A DNA stretch of 64,000 nucleotides from Acidobacteriaceae bacterium (GCA_027452245.1 DAIDGW010000124.1:1-64000), one strand, 5' to 3'. Positions 8,653-16,954 are shown, counted from the first letter of the stretch. Notes: generated by a model from the letters alone, not told the origin. A program made the numbers and translations.

Positions 8653-10182
8653 ATGTACCAGAAACGCCCCGGAGTATTCATGGCCGATTGGTGGGACGCC
8701 GACGGCCGCCGTCATCGCAAGCAGTTCCGCTCCGCTCAGGACGCGAAGAAACACGAGCATCGCGAGACCGCTTTGGCCCATGCCGAGCGTGCCACCCGTG
8801 AATTGCGCATGGCCGGAGGCCCGTCAGGTGGCAAGAAACGCCCCCAGGCGCGTACTGAATCTGCCACCTCTCCAGACACTTCCCCGGCCAAGGGCAAACT
8901 GGGAGTCATGATTCCGGGCATGGGCGCCGTCGCCACTACTTTCGTGGCGGGCGTGGAAGCGATCCGCAAAGGCATCGCCAAGCCCATCGGTTCCCTCACC
9001 CAGATGGGAACCATCCGCCTCGGCAAGCGCACCGAGGGCCGCTCGCCCAAGATCAAGGAATTCGTGCCGCTGGCTTCGCTCGACGACCTGGTCTTCACCG
9101 GCTGGGACATTTTCGAAGACAACATGTACGAATCCGCCTCCAACGCCGGGGTGCTTGAACCGCGCCTGCTCGATCAACTGAAGCCGTTCCTTTCCTCGAT
9201 CACGCCGCGGGCCGCCGTCTTCGATCACAACTACGTCAAGAAGATCGACGGGCCCAACGTGAAAAAAGGCAAGTCCAAGATGGAATTGGCGGAGCAGCTT
9301 CGCCAGGACATCCGCGACTTCCGCAAGTCGAGCGGAGCCAGCCGCCTGATCACCATGTGGTGCGGATCGACCGAATCTTACATCGAGCCGACCGAAGCGC
9401 ATCAGTCGGTAAAGGCTTTCGAGAAGGCGCTGCGCGACAACGACGAGAAGATCGCGCCTTCGATGATCTACGCCTACGCCTCGCTGATGGAAGGCGTGCC
9501 CTTCGCCAACGGCGCTCCGAACTTGACCGTCGACCTGCCGGTCATGCTCGAACTCTCGCGCAAGAACGAAGCCCCGATCTGCGGCAAGGACTTCAAAACC
9601 GGCCAGACTTTGATGAAAACTGTGCTCGCTCCCGCTTTCAAGGCACGTCTTCTCGGACTCAGCGGCTGGTATTCCACCAACATTCTCGGCAACCGCGACG
9701 GCGAAGTGCTCGACGATCCCGGATCATTCAAGACCAAGGAAGAGTCCAAACTGGGCGTCCTCGAGCACATTCTCCAGCCCGGCCTCTATCCCGAACTCTA
9801 CGGAAACATATTTCACAAGGTGCGCATCAACTACTACCCGCCGCGCGGCGACAACAAGGAAGGCTGGGACAACATCGATATTTTCGGCTGGCTCGGCTAT
9901 CCCATGCAGATCAAAGTCGATTTTCTCTGCCGCGATTCGATTCTCGCCGCACCCATCGTGCTCGATCTCGTGCTCTTCCTCGATTTGGCGCAGCGCACCT
10001 CCGGACTGCGTGGCCTCGGCATCCAGGAGTGGCTCAGCTTCTACTTCAAGTCGCCAATGACGCCTCCGGGACTCTATCCCGAACATGACCTGTTCATTCA
10101 GATGATGAAGCTGAAGAACACCCTGCGCCACCTGAAGGGAGAAGAGCTGATCACGCACCTGGGACTCGAGTACTACGACTGA
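8653..10182 (+). CDS. Inositol-3-phosphate synthase with integrase-like N-terminal extension
   Basis: The enzyme converts glucose-6-phosphate to inositol-3-phosphate using NAD+, the first step to inositol lipids and solutes. The core begins near residue 82 (KGKLGVMIPGMGAVATTF, the Rossmann NAD-binding turn). Other family segments are DLVFTGWDIFEDNMYE, the SGWYSTNILGNRDGEVL active-site region and VDFLCRDSILAAPIVLDLVLF. The first 80 residues are unusual: about 1-36 (YQKRPGVFMADWWDADGRRH, then RKQFRSAQDAKKHE) resemble the N-terminal arm/SAM-like DNA-binding part of tyrosine recombinases, joined by a basic Gly/Pro/Thr linker. GAAAGGA seven bases before the ATG argues that this extension is really translated. 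The core assignment is firm; the extension's role is unknown. Confidence 0.9.
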   Translation: MYQKRPGVFMADWWDADGRRHRKQFRSAQDAKKHEHRETALAHAERATRELRMAGGPSGGKKRPQARTESATSPDTSPAKGKLGVMIPGMGAVATTFVAGVEAIRKGIAKPIGSLTQMGTIRLGKRTEGRSPKIKEFVPLASLDDLVFTGWDIFEDNMYESASNAGVLEPRLLDQLKPFLSSITPRAAVFDHNYVKKIDGPNVKKGKSKMELAEQLRQDIRDFRKSSGASRLITMWCGSTESYIEPTEAHQSVKAFEKALRDNDEKIAPSMIYAYASLMEGVPFANGAPNLTVDLPVMLELSRKNEAPICGKDFKTGQTLMKTVLAPAFKARLLGLSGWYSTNILGNRDGEVLDDPGSFKTKEESKLGVLEHILQPGLYPELYGNIFHKVRINYYPPRGDNKEGWDNIDIFGWLGYPMQIKVDFLCRDSILAAPIVLDLVLFLDLAQRTSGLRGLGIQEWLSFYFKSPMTPPGLYPEHDLFIQMMKLKNTLRHLKGEELITHLGLEYYD

Positions 10183-10381
10183 CGGAGCGACTTTCCGTTC
10201 ATATTATTGAGGTCGCCCTGCCAAGCTTCGGGCGGACAAATGGGTGAAACTATGTCTCCGACGATCTGAATTTTGCCCTTTAGCCGCCCGAAGGTATGCG
10301 TGCCACTTCTTGTTCCAGCTGAGGACCGTGACGGCTTGTTCCATTTCGATTTCCTCGGCTAGGCCATGCCATACCTCCCGC

Positions 10382-11686
10382 CTAAACTCCGGGCTGACTA
10401 TTCCTCGCGATTTCGCGCCTGTATGCGTCAAATGTCGTGAGAAAACGGTCAATGTCTTTCTTCTGCACGTAATACGGCATCGATAATCTCAGCTTGCTGG
10501 GATCTCCTCCCCGTATGCGGATCTTGTGCGTCGTCCACATCCAGTTCTCCAGCTTCATCCGGTCAACCGGAGGCACGTTCACCGTCACGATCGCGCAGCG
10601 CAGCGCCGCATCCGGCGATGTCCACGACTGCGCTCCTCGCTTCGTCATCTCCGCCAGCGTGTAATCGGCCATTTGCCGATGCCGGCGTTCAATGTTCTCC
10701 ATGCCAATCTGATTCGCCAGTTCGATCCCTGCACGCAATCCATAGAGTGACGGCACATTCGAGCTTCCAATGCGCTGGAAGCGTTCCGCCCGCAAATTCG
10801 GTTCATTCCAACCTTCGGTGACAATCGTGTTCCACAGGCGGTCGATCACCTCGTCGCGGACGTACAAGTATCCCGACCCCTTGGGCGCCATCAGCCACTT
10901 ATGCGGACTCGACGAATACATGTCGCAACCGATGTCCCGCACATTCAGCCGCATCATCCCGGTGACATGGGCGCCATCGACCGCGGAAAGAATTCCCTTC
11001 GATCGCGCCAGCGCGCACAGCTCTTTTGCCGGAAGCACCACCCCGGTCGCCGTCGTAATGTGGCTGAAGAACATTACCCGGGTGCGTGGCGTAATCGCGT
11101 CGTTGAACAGGTTCAGTACCTGCGCTCCATCCTTTACCGGGACCGGCAGACTCACTTTTTTCACGACAATCCCGTACCGCTTCGCCTTCAAGTTCCACGG
11201 ATGCTCGCCGCCGGGATGCTCCTGGTCTGTCATGAGCACCTCGTCTCCGGGTTTCATGTTCAACCCGTTGGCGATGTAACTGTTCCCTTCCGTGGCGTTG
11301 CGCAGCAATGCGATCTCGTCGCGGTTACATCCCACAAACGCCGCCAGCGGATCACGAAACTCGTTCCACGGCCCGTATCCCCAGATCGGATAATCCTCCG
11401 GATCCCGCTGATCCATCTTCTCCGTGGTCGTGTAGCCGTCAAAGACCGCGCGCAGTACCGGCGCCGGACTCGATCCCACCGTTCCGTTGTTCAGATAAAT
11501 TTCGTCCGTCGGAATCAGAAATTGTTGGCGCAGCGCGGCCCAATACGCATCTTCGTTCTGGCTGCGCAACGACGGATCAGGCATGGGCGGGATGTTTTTC
11601 AGTTGCGCAAAGAGATGGTCGGACAAGGAAAGTGAGGCCGCGATTCCTGCTCCCGCGACGCTCATAAAGCTACGGCGATTCAGCAT
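10382..11686 (-). CDS. Tat-exported class V (isopenicillin-N epimerase-like) PLP aminotransferase
   Basis: This 434-residue enzyme has a twin-arginine signal (MLNRRSFMSVAGAGIAASLS), predicting export of a folded, cofactor-loaded protein. The fold-type I PLP motifs are VDGAH (D237 and H240, cofactor ring contacts) and SSPHKWLMAPKGSG, with K263 as the Schiff-base lysine. NATEGNSYIANG near residue 130 is the phosphate-binding turn. The family includes isopenicillin-N epimerase and cysteine desulfurase-like enzymes; the substrate is not deducible. Exported PLP enzymes of this group are often of unknown role. It is convergent with the inositol synthase gene, 199 bp away. Confidence 0.85.
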   Translation of the reverse strand: MLNRRSFMSVAGAGIAASLSLSDHLFAQLKNIPPMPDPSLRSQNEDAYWAALRQQFLIPTDEIYLNNGTVGSSPAPVLRAVFDGYTTTEKMDQRDPEDYPIWGYGPWNEFRDPLAAFVGCNRDEIALLRNATEGNSYIANGLNMKPGDEVLMTDQEHPGGEHPWNLKAKRYGIVVKKVSLPVPVKDGAQVLNLFNDAITPRTRVMFFSHITTATGVVLPAKELCALARSKGILSAVDGAHVTGMMRLNVRDIGCDMYSSSPHKWLMAPKGSGYLYVRDEVIDRLWNTIVTEGWNEPNLRAERFQRIGSSNVPSLYGLRAGIELANQIGMENIERRHRQMADYTLAEMTKRGAQSWTSPDAALRCAIVTVNVPPVDRMKLENWMWTTHKIRIRGGDPSKLRLSMPYYVQKKDIDRFLTTFDAYRREIARNSQPGV

Positions 11687-11778
11687 GGCGATGTCTCCCT
11701 TGAGACTTAAACCGCCATACTACGACCCTCCCAAGCACCGGGCAAGCCTTCGCGATGAACCCCGCCGCGGGCGCGTTG

Positions 11779-11922
11779 CTATCTCGCTCCGATGGGTGTG
11801 ATCAGGAACATCCACACCAGCATGGCAAACAGAATCGCCGCCACCAGCAATGAGTAGAGGGAATGTCCGGAATGAAAGTGGAAGAAGGGACTGCGGCGCA
11901 ACCGATCTCGATGCACGAGCAT
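11779..11922 (-). CDS. Small single-span membrane protein (47 aa)
   Basis: A frame of 47 codons starts at ATG 11922 with an excellent ribosome binding site (GAGGAGG, four to five bases upstream). The protein has a basic N-terminus (MLVHRDRLRRS) and one transmembrane helix (YSLLVAAILFAMLVWMFLIT). This inside-positive arrangement predicts N-in topology. An in-frame upstream extension to 12012 lacks a comparable start signal. It is encoded upstream of the exported aminotransferase on the same strand (92-bp gap), so co-transcription is possible. Function unknown. Confidence 0.7.
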   Translation of the reverse strand: MLVHRDRLRRSPFFHFHSGHSLYSLLVAAILFAMLVWMFLITPIGAR

Positions 11923-12103
11923 ATTGCCTCCTCGCACAACGTTGCGTGCCCAGAAGAACTCTGGCCTGTATCTATTTTCCCACCGGCACCCTCTTGTGGA
12001 AAGCGGTTTCATTACCCTGAGGCGTAGCTTTTCGCGCCGGACAACCTACCCGTTTCCCGTAAAATGCTTCCTGCACTCAGCACGATCTGACGGGGAAGAC
12101 AGA

Positions 12104-12481
12104 ATGCCTCACCACGACGAACCAGCCATCCTTCAGCTTTTTATCGACGGCGACCGCGCATTGATGTCCGCCAATGTCGCCGAACTGCAACGGATTTACG
12201 CCGACGACTACATTCAGTACGACGAAACCGGAGACCCGATCGCCAAAGAAAACCTCATTCGGGACCTCACTTCCGGCTCCATGCGCCTGCTCTCGATGGC
12301 ATCGACGGGCCGACGTATTCGTATGCTGCGCGATGACGTCGCCATCGTGCACGGCTCAGAAGACGACGTGATCGAAAAAGACGGCCAGCGCTCCTCTGCC
12401 CGCTACATCTACATGGATGTCGTCATGAAACGCGAAGGCCGCTGGCAAATCGTGGCCTCGCAGCTCGCCCGCCCCCGCTGA
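12104..12481 (+). CDS. SnoaL/NTF2-like protein (DUF4440 type)
   Basis: The start at ATG 12104 is supported by GGGGAAG upstream and by the family's usual N-terminus (EPAILQLFIDGDRALMSANV). The 125-residue product shows the DUF4440 pattern: an N-terminal helix, LQRIYADDYIQYDETGDPIA, a central VAIVHGSEDDV strand, and the terminal YMDVVMKREGRWQIVASQ strand pair. NTF2-like folds bind small hydrophobic ligands or act as isomerase-like enzymes; no catalytic residues can be assigned. Cytosolic, with no signal peptide. Confidence 0.8.
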   Translation: MPHHDEPAILQLFIDGDRALMSANVAELQRIYADDYIQYDETGDPIAKENLIRDLTSGSMRLLSMASTGRRIRMLRDDVAIVHGSEDDVIEKDGQRSSARYIYMDVVMKREGRWQIVASQLARPR

Positions 12482-12559
12482 CGTTGTCACTCCGAGGAGA
12501 GCGGCGACGAGCAATCTGCTGTCTGGAGACGCCGCGACGCAGAAGCAAGATCACCCGCA

Positions 12560-13201
12560 TTACCGCTCTTGCACTTCCGCTTCCCTGCTCATGCGGTGCT
12601 GCCAATGACTCCAGATGAACCACACGATGGCGGCGACGATCACCGCCCCGATGATGGCGTCGAATTTGTGGAAGTATTTACCCAGTTCGCGCCAGTTCTG
12701 GCCGAGTTTCATCCCCAGGTATGCCAGACCCAAACACCATGGCCATGATCCCAGAAACGTATAGAGATGAAATCTGCCGCGGGGCATGCGCGCAACCCCT
12801 GCCGGGAGCGCGATGAACGTGCGGATCACCGGCAGCAGCCGTCCGAAAAATACCGCCAGATATCCCCAGCGCGCAAAAAACCAATCGGCCCAGTCGAGTT
12901 CCCGACGTCCCATCAGGATCCAGCGTCCATAGCGCTCCACCAGCGGACGTCCGCCATAGCACCCAATCTCATACGCGACCAGCGATCCCAGGTTGCATCC
13001 CAGCGCGCCGATCGTCGCCACCCAGTACAAGTTGAACCGACCGAGATACACGAGGTATCCGGCGAAGGGCATGATCAGTTCCGAAGGCAGCGGAATGCAG
13101 GCCGACTCAATCGCCATCAGCAGCAATACGCCGCCGTATCCGGCTGCAGCAATCAGTGATTTGATGAATACGAAGATAATGGCGAGAATTTTTTCAGTCA
13201 T
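12560..13201 (-). CDS. DedA-family (VTT domain) inner-membrane protein
   Basis: This 213-residue polytopic protein has the DedA/SNARE-associated signature. It shows an N-terminal reentrant segment with MAIESACIPLPSELIMPFAGYL (the E-x-P-x-P-x-E motif), FFGRLLPVIRTFIALPAGVARM (the F-x-G-R-x3-P-x3-R-x3-P motif), and three or more C-terminal helices. Members of this family flip undecaprenyl phosphate or phosphatidylethanolamine and support envelope integrity and membrane potential. The length is normal for the family. No operon partner is evident. Confidence 0.92.
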   Translation of the reverse strand: MTEKILAIIFVFIKSLIAAAGYGGVLLLMAIESACIPLPSELIMPFAGYLVYLGRFNLYWVATIGALGCNLGSLVAYEIGCYGGRPLVERYGRWILMGRRELDWADWFFARWGYLAVFFGRLLPVIRTFIALPAGVARMPRGRFHLYTFLGSWPWCLGLAYLGMKLGQNWRELGKYFHKFDAIIGAVIVAAIVWFIWSHWQHRMSREAEVQER

Positions 13202-13337
13202 TCAGAAAAAAATCACACAACAGTTTCAGAAGCTCTCCGTTTGCACAGGATGATGCTGTTTCCGCACCCGAGCGGCAGATGCCCTGCATTAGTGTATAGG
13301 AATCTTCCTGATTTCCGGCGGATGAGTCAGCCGCCGG

Positions 13338-13562
13338 CTAGAACGAGCCGTCTTGTGTGAACGTATATCCGGGCAGGGCTGCCCCCTGTGGGCTCTTCGT
13401 CACCTTCACACGAACGCTGGGCGCGTCCGGAGCCGTGATTCCCGCCGGCCGCAGCATGGCAAATTGGCTGAACACCTCGTTATAGACTTTGGTCACGAGA
13501 TAATCCTGACCGTCGGAATCGCTGCGCCACACCTGTCCGAGTTGAATCGAGCTGACTGCCAC
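13338..13562 (-). CDS. Small conserved-looking protein of unknown function (74 aa)
   Basis: The GTG at 13562 is preferred because GGAAGG lies eight bases upstream; the frame can extend to 13616 with a TTG but without such a site. The product (VAVSSIQLGQVWRSDSDGQD...) looks like a compact beta-rich fold: VW, YLVTKVYNEVFSQFAMLRP and VRVKVTKSPQG alternate as strands. It has no signal peptide or membrane helix and no recognised family. Confidence 0.6.
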   Translation of the reverse strand: MAVSSIQLGQVWRSDSDGQDYLVTKVYNEVFSQFAMLRPAGITAPDAPSVRVKVTKSPQGAALPGYTFTQDGSF

Positions 13563-13871
13563 TGGAGCTTCCTTCCTGGATAGATCCAGAGTACTGACCC
13601 GAGACTGCATCGTCAATCATTCCGAAGGTTACCGAGGGACAGGGAGCCATTGCCGATTGTGCGCTTTGGCGATCGCAACATTTCGCCGTTCAGTGAACGA
13701 TTCGCAGTTGCATTCCTGCTAAGCACAAATTGCCAGACATTCGCTGCTCCCATGGCCTTACCCCGGCGCAAGAGACCTGAACAGCCTTTGCATGTGCCCA
13801 GTCATCCTGCCTCAATCCAGCTTCCCGTCGGAATGTACCACTTGTCTCTATTAGCGTGCTGTCACAGGTGT

Positions 13872-14070
13872 ATGTACATCGGCGATACTCGCCTGGGCAC
13901 GGTCGGGCCATCGCCTAAAATGCCATTTGCGGAGGCTGCAAGGCCCCCTGGGACGATCTCGCCCTCACCACTCAGCCCCCTCAGACACACGCCCGAATCG
14001 CTCTAAAGGGCAGCAAGCCCTGCTAGCGTCAGTTCTGTACGATATTGTAATTTACTATCTGTATGTACAT
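13872..14070 (+). repeat. Palindrome-bounded dispersed element, copy A
   Basis: The element is bounded by ATGTACAT at 13872-13879 and at 14063-14070. Internal blocks shared with copy B (51724-51929) occur in the same order and nearly the same spacing: CCTAAAATGCC (13914), TTGCGGAG, AAGGCCCCC, ATCGC.CTA..GGG (13997), GCTAGC.TC, GTACG (14037), and a terminal TATGTACATT-like end. A reading frame starting MPFAEAARPPG at 13920 matches MPIAELLRPPG in copy B but stops after 28 codons. No transposase is present, so it would be non-autonomous if mobile. Confidence 0.7.
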
Positions 14071-14173
14071 TGGTCGATATCTTGTGCGAATTAAGAGACT
14101 TAATGAGCTTCCGGTTTCGTTTTGCATGGCTTTTCGGTGCAGATTACGCCGGGTAAAGCTGGCCCAGGCTCCA

Positions 14174-14190
14174 GGCCCCCGACGGGGGCC
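14174..14190 (+). other. GC-rich perfect hairpin upstream of nth
   Basis: GGCCCCC-GAC-GGGGGCC forms a 7-bp stem with a 3-nt loop, 66 bp upstream of the nth start. It has no T-tract, so it is not a classic terminator. It could insulate nth from upstream transcription. Confidence 0.45.
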
Positions 14191-14255
14191 GGCACACTCA
14201 CCTATTCGCCCTGATTTGCTATGATTCCCGCAATCCCGCACTTGGAAAGGAATTC

Positions 14256-15209
14256 ATGGCTCGCGGCATCACTCCCCGCCAACCCGCCCGCTCCGGCCTG
14301 CAAGATCGTGTGTCCAAGACTGCTCATGTGGAGACGGCCGCCCTCGGCCGCCCGGACCGAGGCAAAGCCGCGGCAGGACCATCATCACGGAAACGAGACA
14401 GCATGGCCGGTGCAGAAGCAGCCGCGAAACGGCAGAAGAATACAGCCCACGGCGACCGCCGCGGGACGTCGCAAATAAGAGCGACAGCTCCGAAAGAGCG
14501 AAAGACGACCGAGGCTTCGCCGGGCACCAGGGGCTACAGTCCCATCGCCCCCGAGCGCGTCACAGAAATTCTGCAACGGCTCGATCAGACCTATCCCGAC
14601 GTGACCTGCGCTCTGACTCACCGCAACGCCTGGGAGTTGCTGGTCGCGACCATCCTTTCGGCCCAATCGACCGACGTCAACGTCAACAAGGTCACGCCGG
14701 AAATTTTCCGTAAATATCCGACGGTGCAGGACTTCGCGGCGTTGCAGCCGGAACAACTCGAGCCCGATGTCCGCTCCACCGGCTTCTTCCGCAACAAATC
14801 CAAGTCCGTGGTTGGCGCGGCCAGGAAGATCGTCTCCGATTTCAGCGGCGAGGTTCCGATGAACATGACCGACCTGCTCACGCTGCCCGGCGTGGCGCGC
14901 AAAACCGCCAACGTGGTGCTGGGTACATGGTTCAAGATCGCCGATGGAGTGGTCGTAGACACCCACGTCACGCGCATCTCGCGCCGCCTCGAACTGACTC
15001 GGGAAAGCGATCCCCAAAAGATTGAACAGGACCTGATGAAGGTCATCCCGCGCGAGAAATGGATCCTGTTCTCGCATCAGATCATCTGGCATGGGCGCAA
15101 GCTCTGCTTCGCCCGCAAGCCTCTGTGCGTCGATTGTCCGCTGGAAAAACTATGCCACGCCGGCGACAAGACCTGGAGCACCGTTGCAATGCACAAAGCG
15201 GCCCAATGA
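14256..15209 (+). CDS. nth: Endonuclease III (DNA glycosylase/AP lyase)
   Basis: Base-excision-repair enzyme removing oxidised pyrimidines. The 317-residue product has a catalytic core from about residue 95: the helix-hairpin-helix LLTLPGVARKTANVVLG with catalytic K216, the catalytic aspartate D235 in VVDTHVTRIS, and a [4Fe-4S] loop C284-x6-C291-x2-C294-x5-C300. The first 90 residues are an added basic, Lys/Arg/Ala/Thr-rich, apparently disordered extension; typical bacterial Nth is about 210-230 residues. The start at 14256 is supported by GGAAAGG five bases upstream, so the extension is probably translated and may help DNA binding. Confidence 0.95.
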   Translation: MARGITPRQPARSGLQDRVSKTAHVETAALGRPDRGKAAAGPSSRKRDSMAGAEAAAKRQKNTAHGDRRGTSQIRATAPKERKTTEASPGTRGYSPIAPERVTEILQRLDQTYPDVTCALTHRNAWELLVATILSAQSTDVNVNKVTPEIFRKYPTVQDFAALQPEQLEPDVRSTGFFRNKSKSVVGAARKIVSDFSGEVPMNMTDLLTLPGVARKTANVVLGTWFKIADGVVVDTHVTRISRRLELTRESDPQKIEQDLMKVIPREKWILFSHQIIWHGRKLCFARKPLCVDCPLEKLCHAGDKTWSTVAMHKAAQ

Positions 15210-15265
15210 CATTGCGATTCACCTCTTGCACCGCATGCTGTAGTAACATTCGGTGAATTTGTACC

Positions 15266-15298
15266 GGGAAATGCAGGCGGGTACCGATGTGATTTCCC
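15266..15298. terminator. Possible hairpin between convergent nth and hpnE
   Basis: GGGAAAT (15266-15272) pairs perfectly with ATTTCCC (15292-15298) across a 19-nt loop in the gap between the convergent nth and hpnE genes. The loop is long and there is no adjacent T-run, so terminator function is uncertain. Confidence 0.3.
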
Positions 15299-15378
15299 TG
15301 GGCCGTGGGCCCGGTAGTCAGTTCAACCTTCGTTTTTGCCGGGTGCTGAGTTATCTAACTTGCACAATTCTTCAGCGG

Positions 15379-16794
15379 TCAGTTCCCGAACCAGCGCATC
15401 AGGCCGGTGGGAGCGAGGTCGGGAGCAAGAAACCTGCGTTCCTTCCCGCCACTCGCATGCCACAACGCCTCTGCCGCCAGATAGCCGCTGCGGACGGCGC
15501 CCTCCATGGTGGCGGGCCAACCGGTATTCGTCCAATCTCCTGCGAGAAAGATGCGCGGCCATTCCGTCGTCGATCCGGGGCGATAGGCATCGATGCCGGG
15601 ACGAGGCGAATAGGTAGCGTGTAGTTCCTTGATCACGGTCGACTTCACCAGATTCGCCTCACGCGCTGCCGGGAAGAATTCCCTTACTTCGCCCAGCGCC
15701 AGATCCACAATCTCGGACCGTGACTTGTCGATCAGGCTCTTCGACGAACTGACCACCAGTTCGATGTAGCTTCCGTTCGATTCGCCCCGGATGGGCTGCA
15801 GCCGGGATTTGTGAAACATCCACTGGATGGTGCGATCTAGCAATACCGCATGATCAAGATCGGAAATTTGCCGGTCAAACCAGAGGTGAATGCCGGTAAT
15901 GGGAGAGGTCTCGAAGCGCGCGAGCATGCCGCGCAGGACCTTGGCTTCTTGCACATCGGGCAGAACCCGTGCAACCGCATCAAAGGGAAGCGCCATGATC
16001 GCGTAGTCGAAACTTTCCTGACGCGATCCTTCGTCCTTCGAGGTCAACCGCAGTTGCACGGACTGATCGCCGGCGGTGAATCCCTCGACACTGGAGCGCA
16101 GCACAACCCGGCCGCCGCGGGCTTGAATATATGCCCCCGCTGCATTGTAAAGCGCGGTGAGCGGCACGGTGGGAACGCCCATTTGGCGAGACTCCAGTGA
16201 CTGCATCGACACTCTCACCACCTGTGCCGCATACGGAACCGCCATCTTGTCGAGGTCTTCGCTCAGGGCGCTGATGAGGATGGGTTTCCAGAAGCGCTCC
16301 ACGGCATGATGCGTCTGGCGGTGCTGCTCGAGCCAGTCAGCAAAGGATTTTCCGTTATCGGGCGGGCGCGTCAGCATCAGAGGAAGCATGGCGCGCGCGA
16401 TGGCGGCTTTATCTCCTGCGCTTAGAAATGGAAAGCGCAGGAAGGACGGCATGGTGTGGAGCGGCGCGGGGAGTCCGGTGGAATCCATGCGCGACTGGCG
16501 GCCGCCGGGCTCGATGAAAGTCATCTGATCGTACCAGCGAATTTCCTTTTCGGCCCCGATGCGCTGGTAGAAATCAATGAGGTTGGTGCAGCAGCGAAAC
16601 AGGACGTGCTGGCAGTTATCGACGACTTCCCCGGTGCCCGGATGTTCGTAGGACGAGGCGCGTCCACCGACAAACGGGCGTCGCTCAAACAGGGTCACGT
16701 GGAAGCCGGACTCAGCGAGCGCGCAGGCCGCAGCCAGTCCGGCCAGCCCGCCTCCGGCAATTGCCACGGTGGATTGTGTCGCGTCGTCGCTCAT
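15379..16794 (-). CDS. hpnE: Hydroxysqualene dehydroxylase (squalene-associated FAD desaturase)
   Basis: This 471-residue flavoenzyme catalyses the last step of the HpnCDE route, reducing hydroxysqualene to squalene. The N-terminus holds the FAD dinucleotide fold (VAIAGGGLAGLAAACALAES, then LFERRPFVGGRASSY), followed by NCQHVLFRCCTNLIDFY. The C-terminus has the second FAD contact (PRIFLAGDWTNTGWPATMEG, AVRSGYLAAEAL). It is the last gene of the minus-strand hopanoid block. A 160-bp gap containing a dispersed repeat separates it from hpnD, unlike the overlapping hpnC-hpnD junction. No strong ribosome binding site precedes the ATG. Confidence 0.93.
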   Translation of the reverse strand: MSDDATQSTVAIAGGGLAGLAAACALAESGFHVTLFERRPFVGGRASSYEHPGTGEVVDNCQHVLFRCCTNLIDFYQRIGAEKEIRWYDQMTFIEPGGRQSRMDSTGLPAPLHTMPSFLRFPFLSAGDKAAIARAMLPLMLTRPPDNGKSFADWLEQHRQTHHAVERFWKPILISALSEDLDKMAVPYAAQVVRVSMQSLESRQMGVPTVPLTALYNAAGAYIQARGGRVVLRSSVEGFTAGDQSVQLRLTSKDEGSRQESFDYAIMALPFDAVARVLPDVQEAKVLRGMLARFETSPITGIHLWFDRQISDLDHAVLLDRTIQWMFHKSRLQPIRGESNGSYIELVVSSSKSLIDKSRSEIVDLALGEVREFFPAAREANLVKSTVIKELHATYSPRPGIDAYRPGSTTEWPRIFLAGDWTNTGWPATMEGAVRSGYLAAEALWHASGGKERRFLAPDLAPTGLMRWFGN

Positions 16795-16828
16795 GCGGAG
16801 TGAATCAAGAATTCAGTTGTTGAGTGAG

Positions 16829-16937
16829 TTTGAAAAGGAAGCGATCGAAGCGTGCGACGTTGCGTCGCTAAAAACGCGACGCCTCGCGCGGATCGCCGGG
16901 ATCCTTCGCTGCGCAAAAACGGCTTGCTCAGGATGAC
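16829..16937 (+). repeat. Dispersed repeat R, copy 1 (between hpnD and hpnE)
   Basis: This sequence matches 62097-62207 over about 110 bp with the same block order: TGAAAAGGAA.CGATC.AA, CGCGACGC, GCGG.TCGC...GAT.CT, CGCTGCGCAAAA, GCTTGCTCAG.AT. The 3' half resembles common intergenic elements that read GATCCTTCGC...CAGGATGAC. It lies in the spacer of an operon-like block and would be transcribed antisense to its listed orientation. Confidence 0.7.
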
Positions 16938-16954
16938 ATCTGTCCGATCAAGAT

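Larger units (their letters stand above)
13563..14255. other. Long intergenic region containing repeat copy A
   Basis: This 693-bp region lies between divergent genes and contains no convincing protein gene. It contains the palindrome-bounded repeat copy A (13872-14070, listed separately), a strong GC hairpin (14174-14190), and a TATGAT (14220-14225) that could be the -10 element for nth. The part 13620-13870 shows nothing I can name. Confidence 0.6.

Noticed and set aside
10204-10452. Minus-strand frame after the aminotransferase that faintly resembles an addiction-module protein
   Set aside because: It overlaps the aminotransferase C-terminus, has no ribosome binding site, and no toxin partner is present; the resemblance is weak.
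13650-14006. 118-codon frame covering the 5' part of repeat copy A
   Set aside because: Most of it has no protein-like character, and only the short repeat segment matches copy B; the similarity is at DNA level across the whole element.
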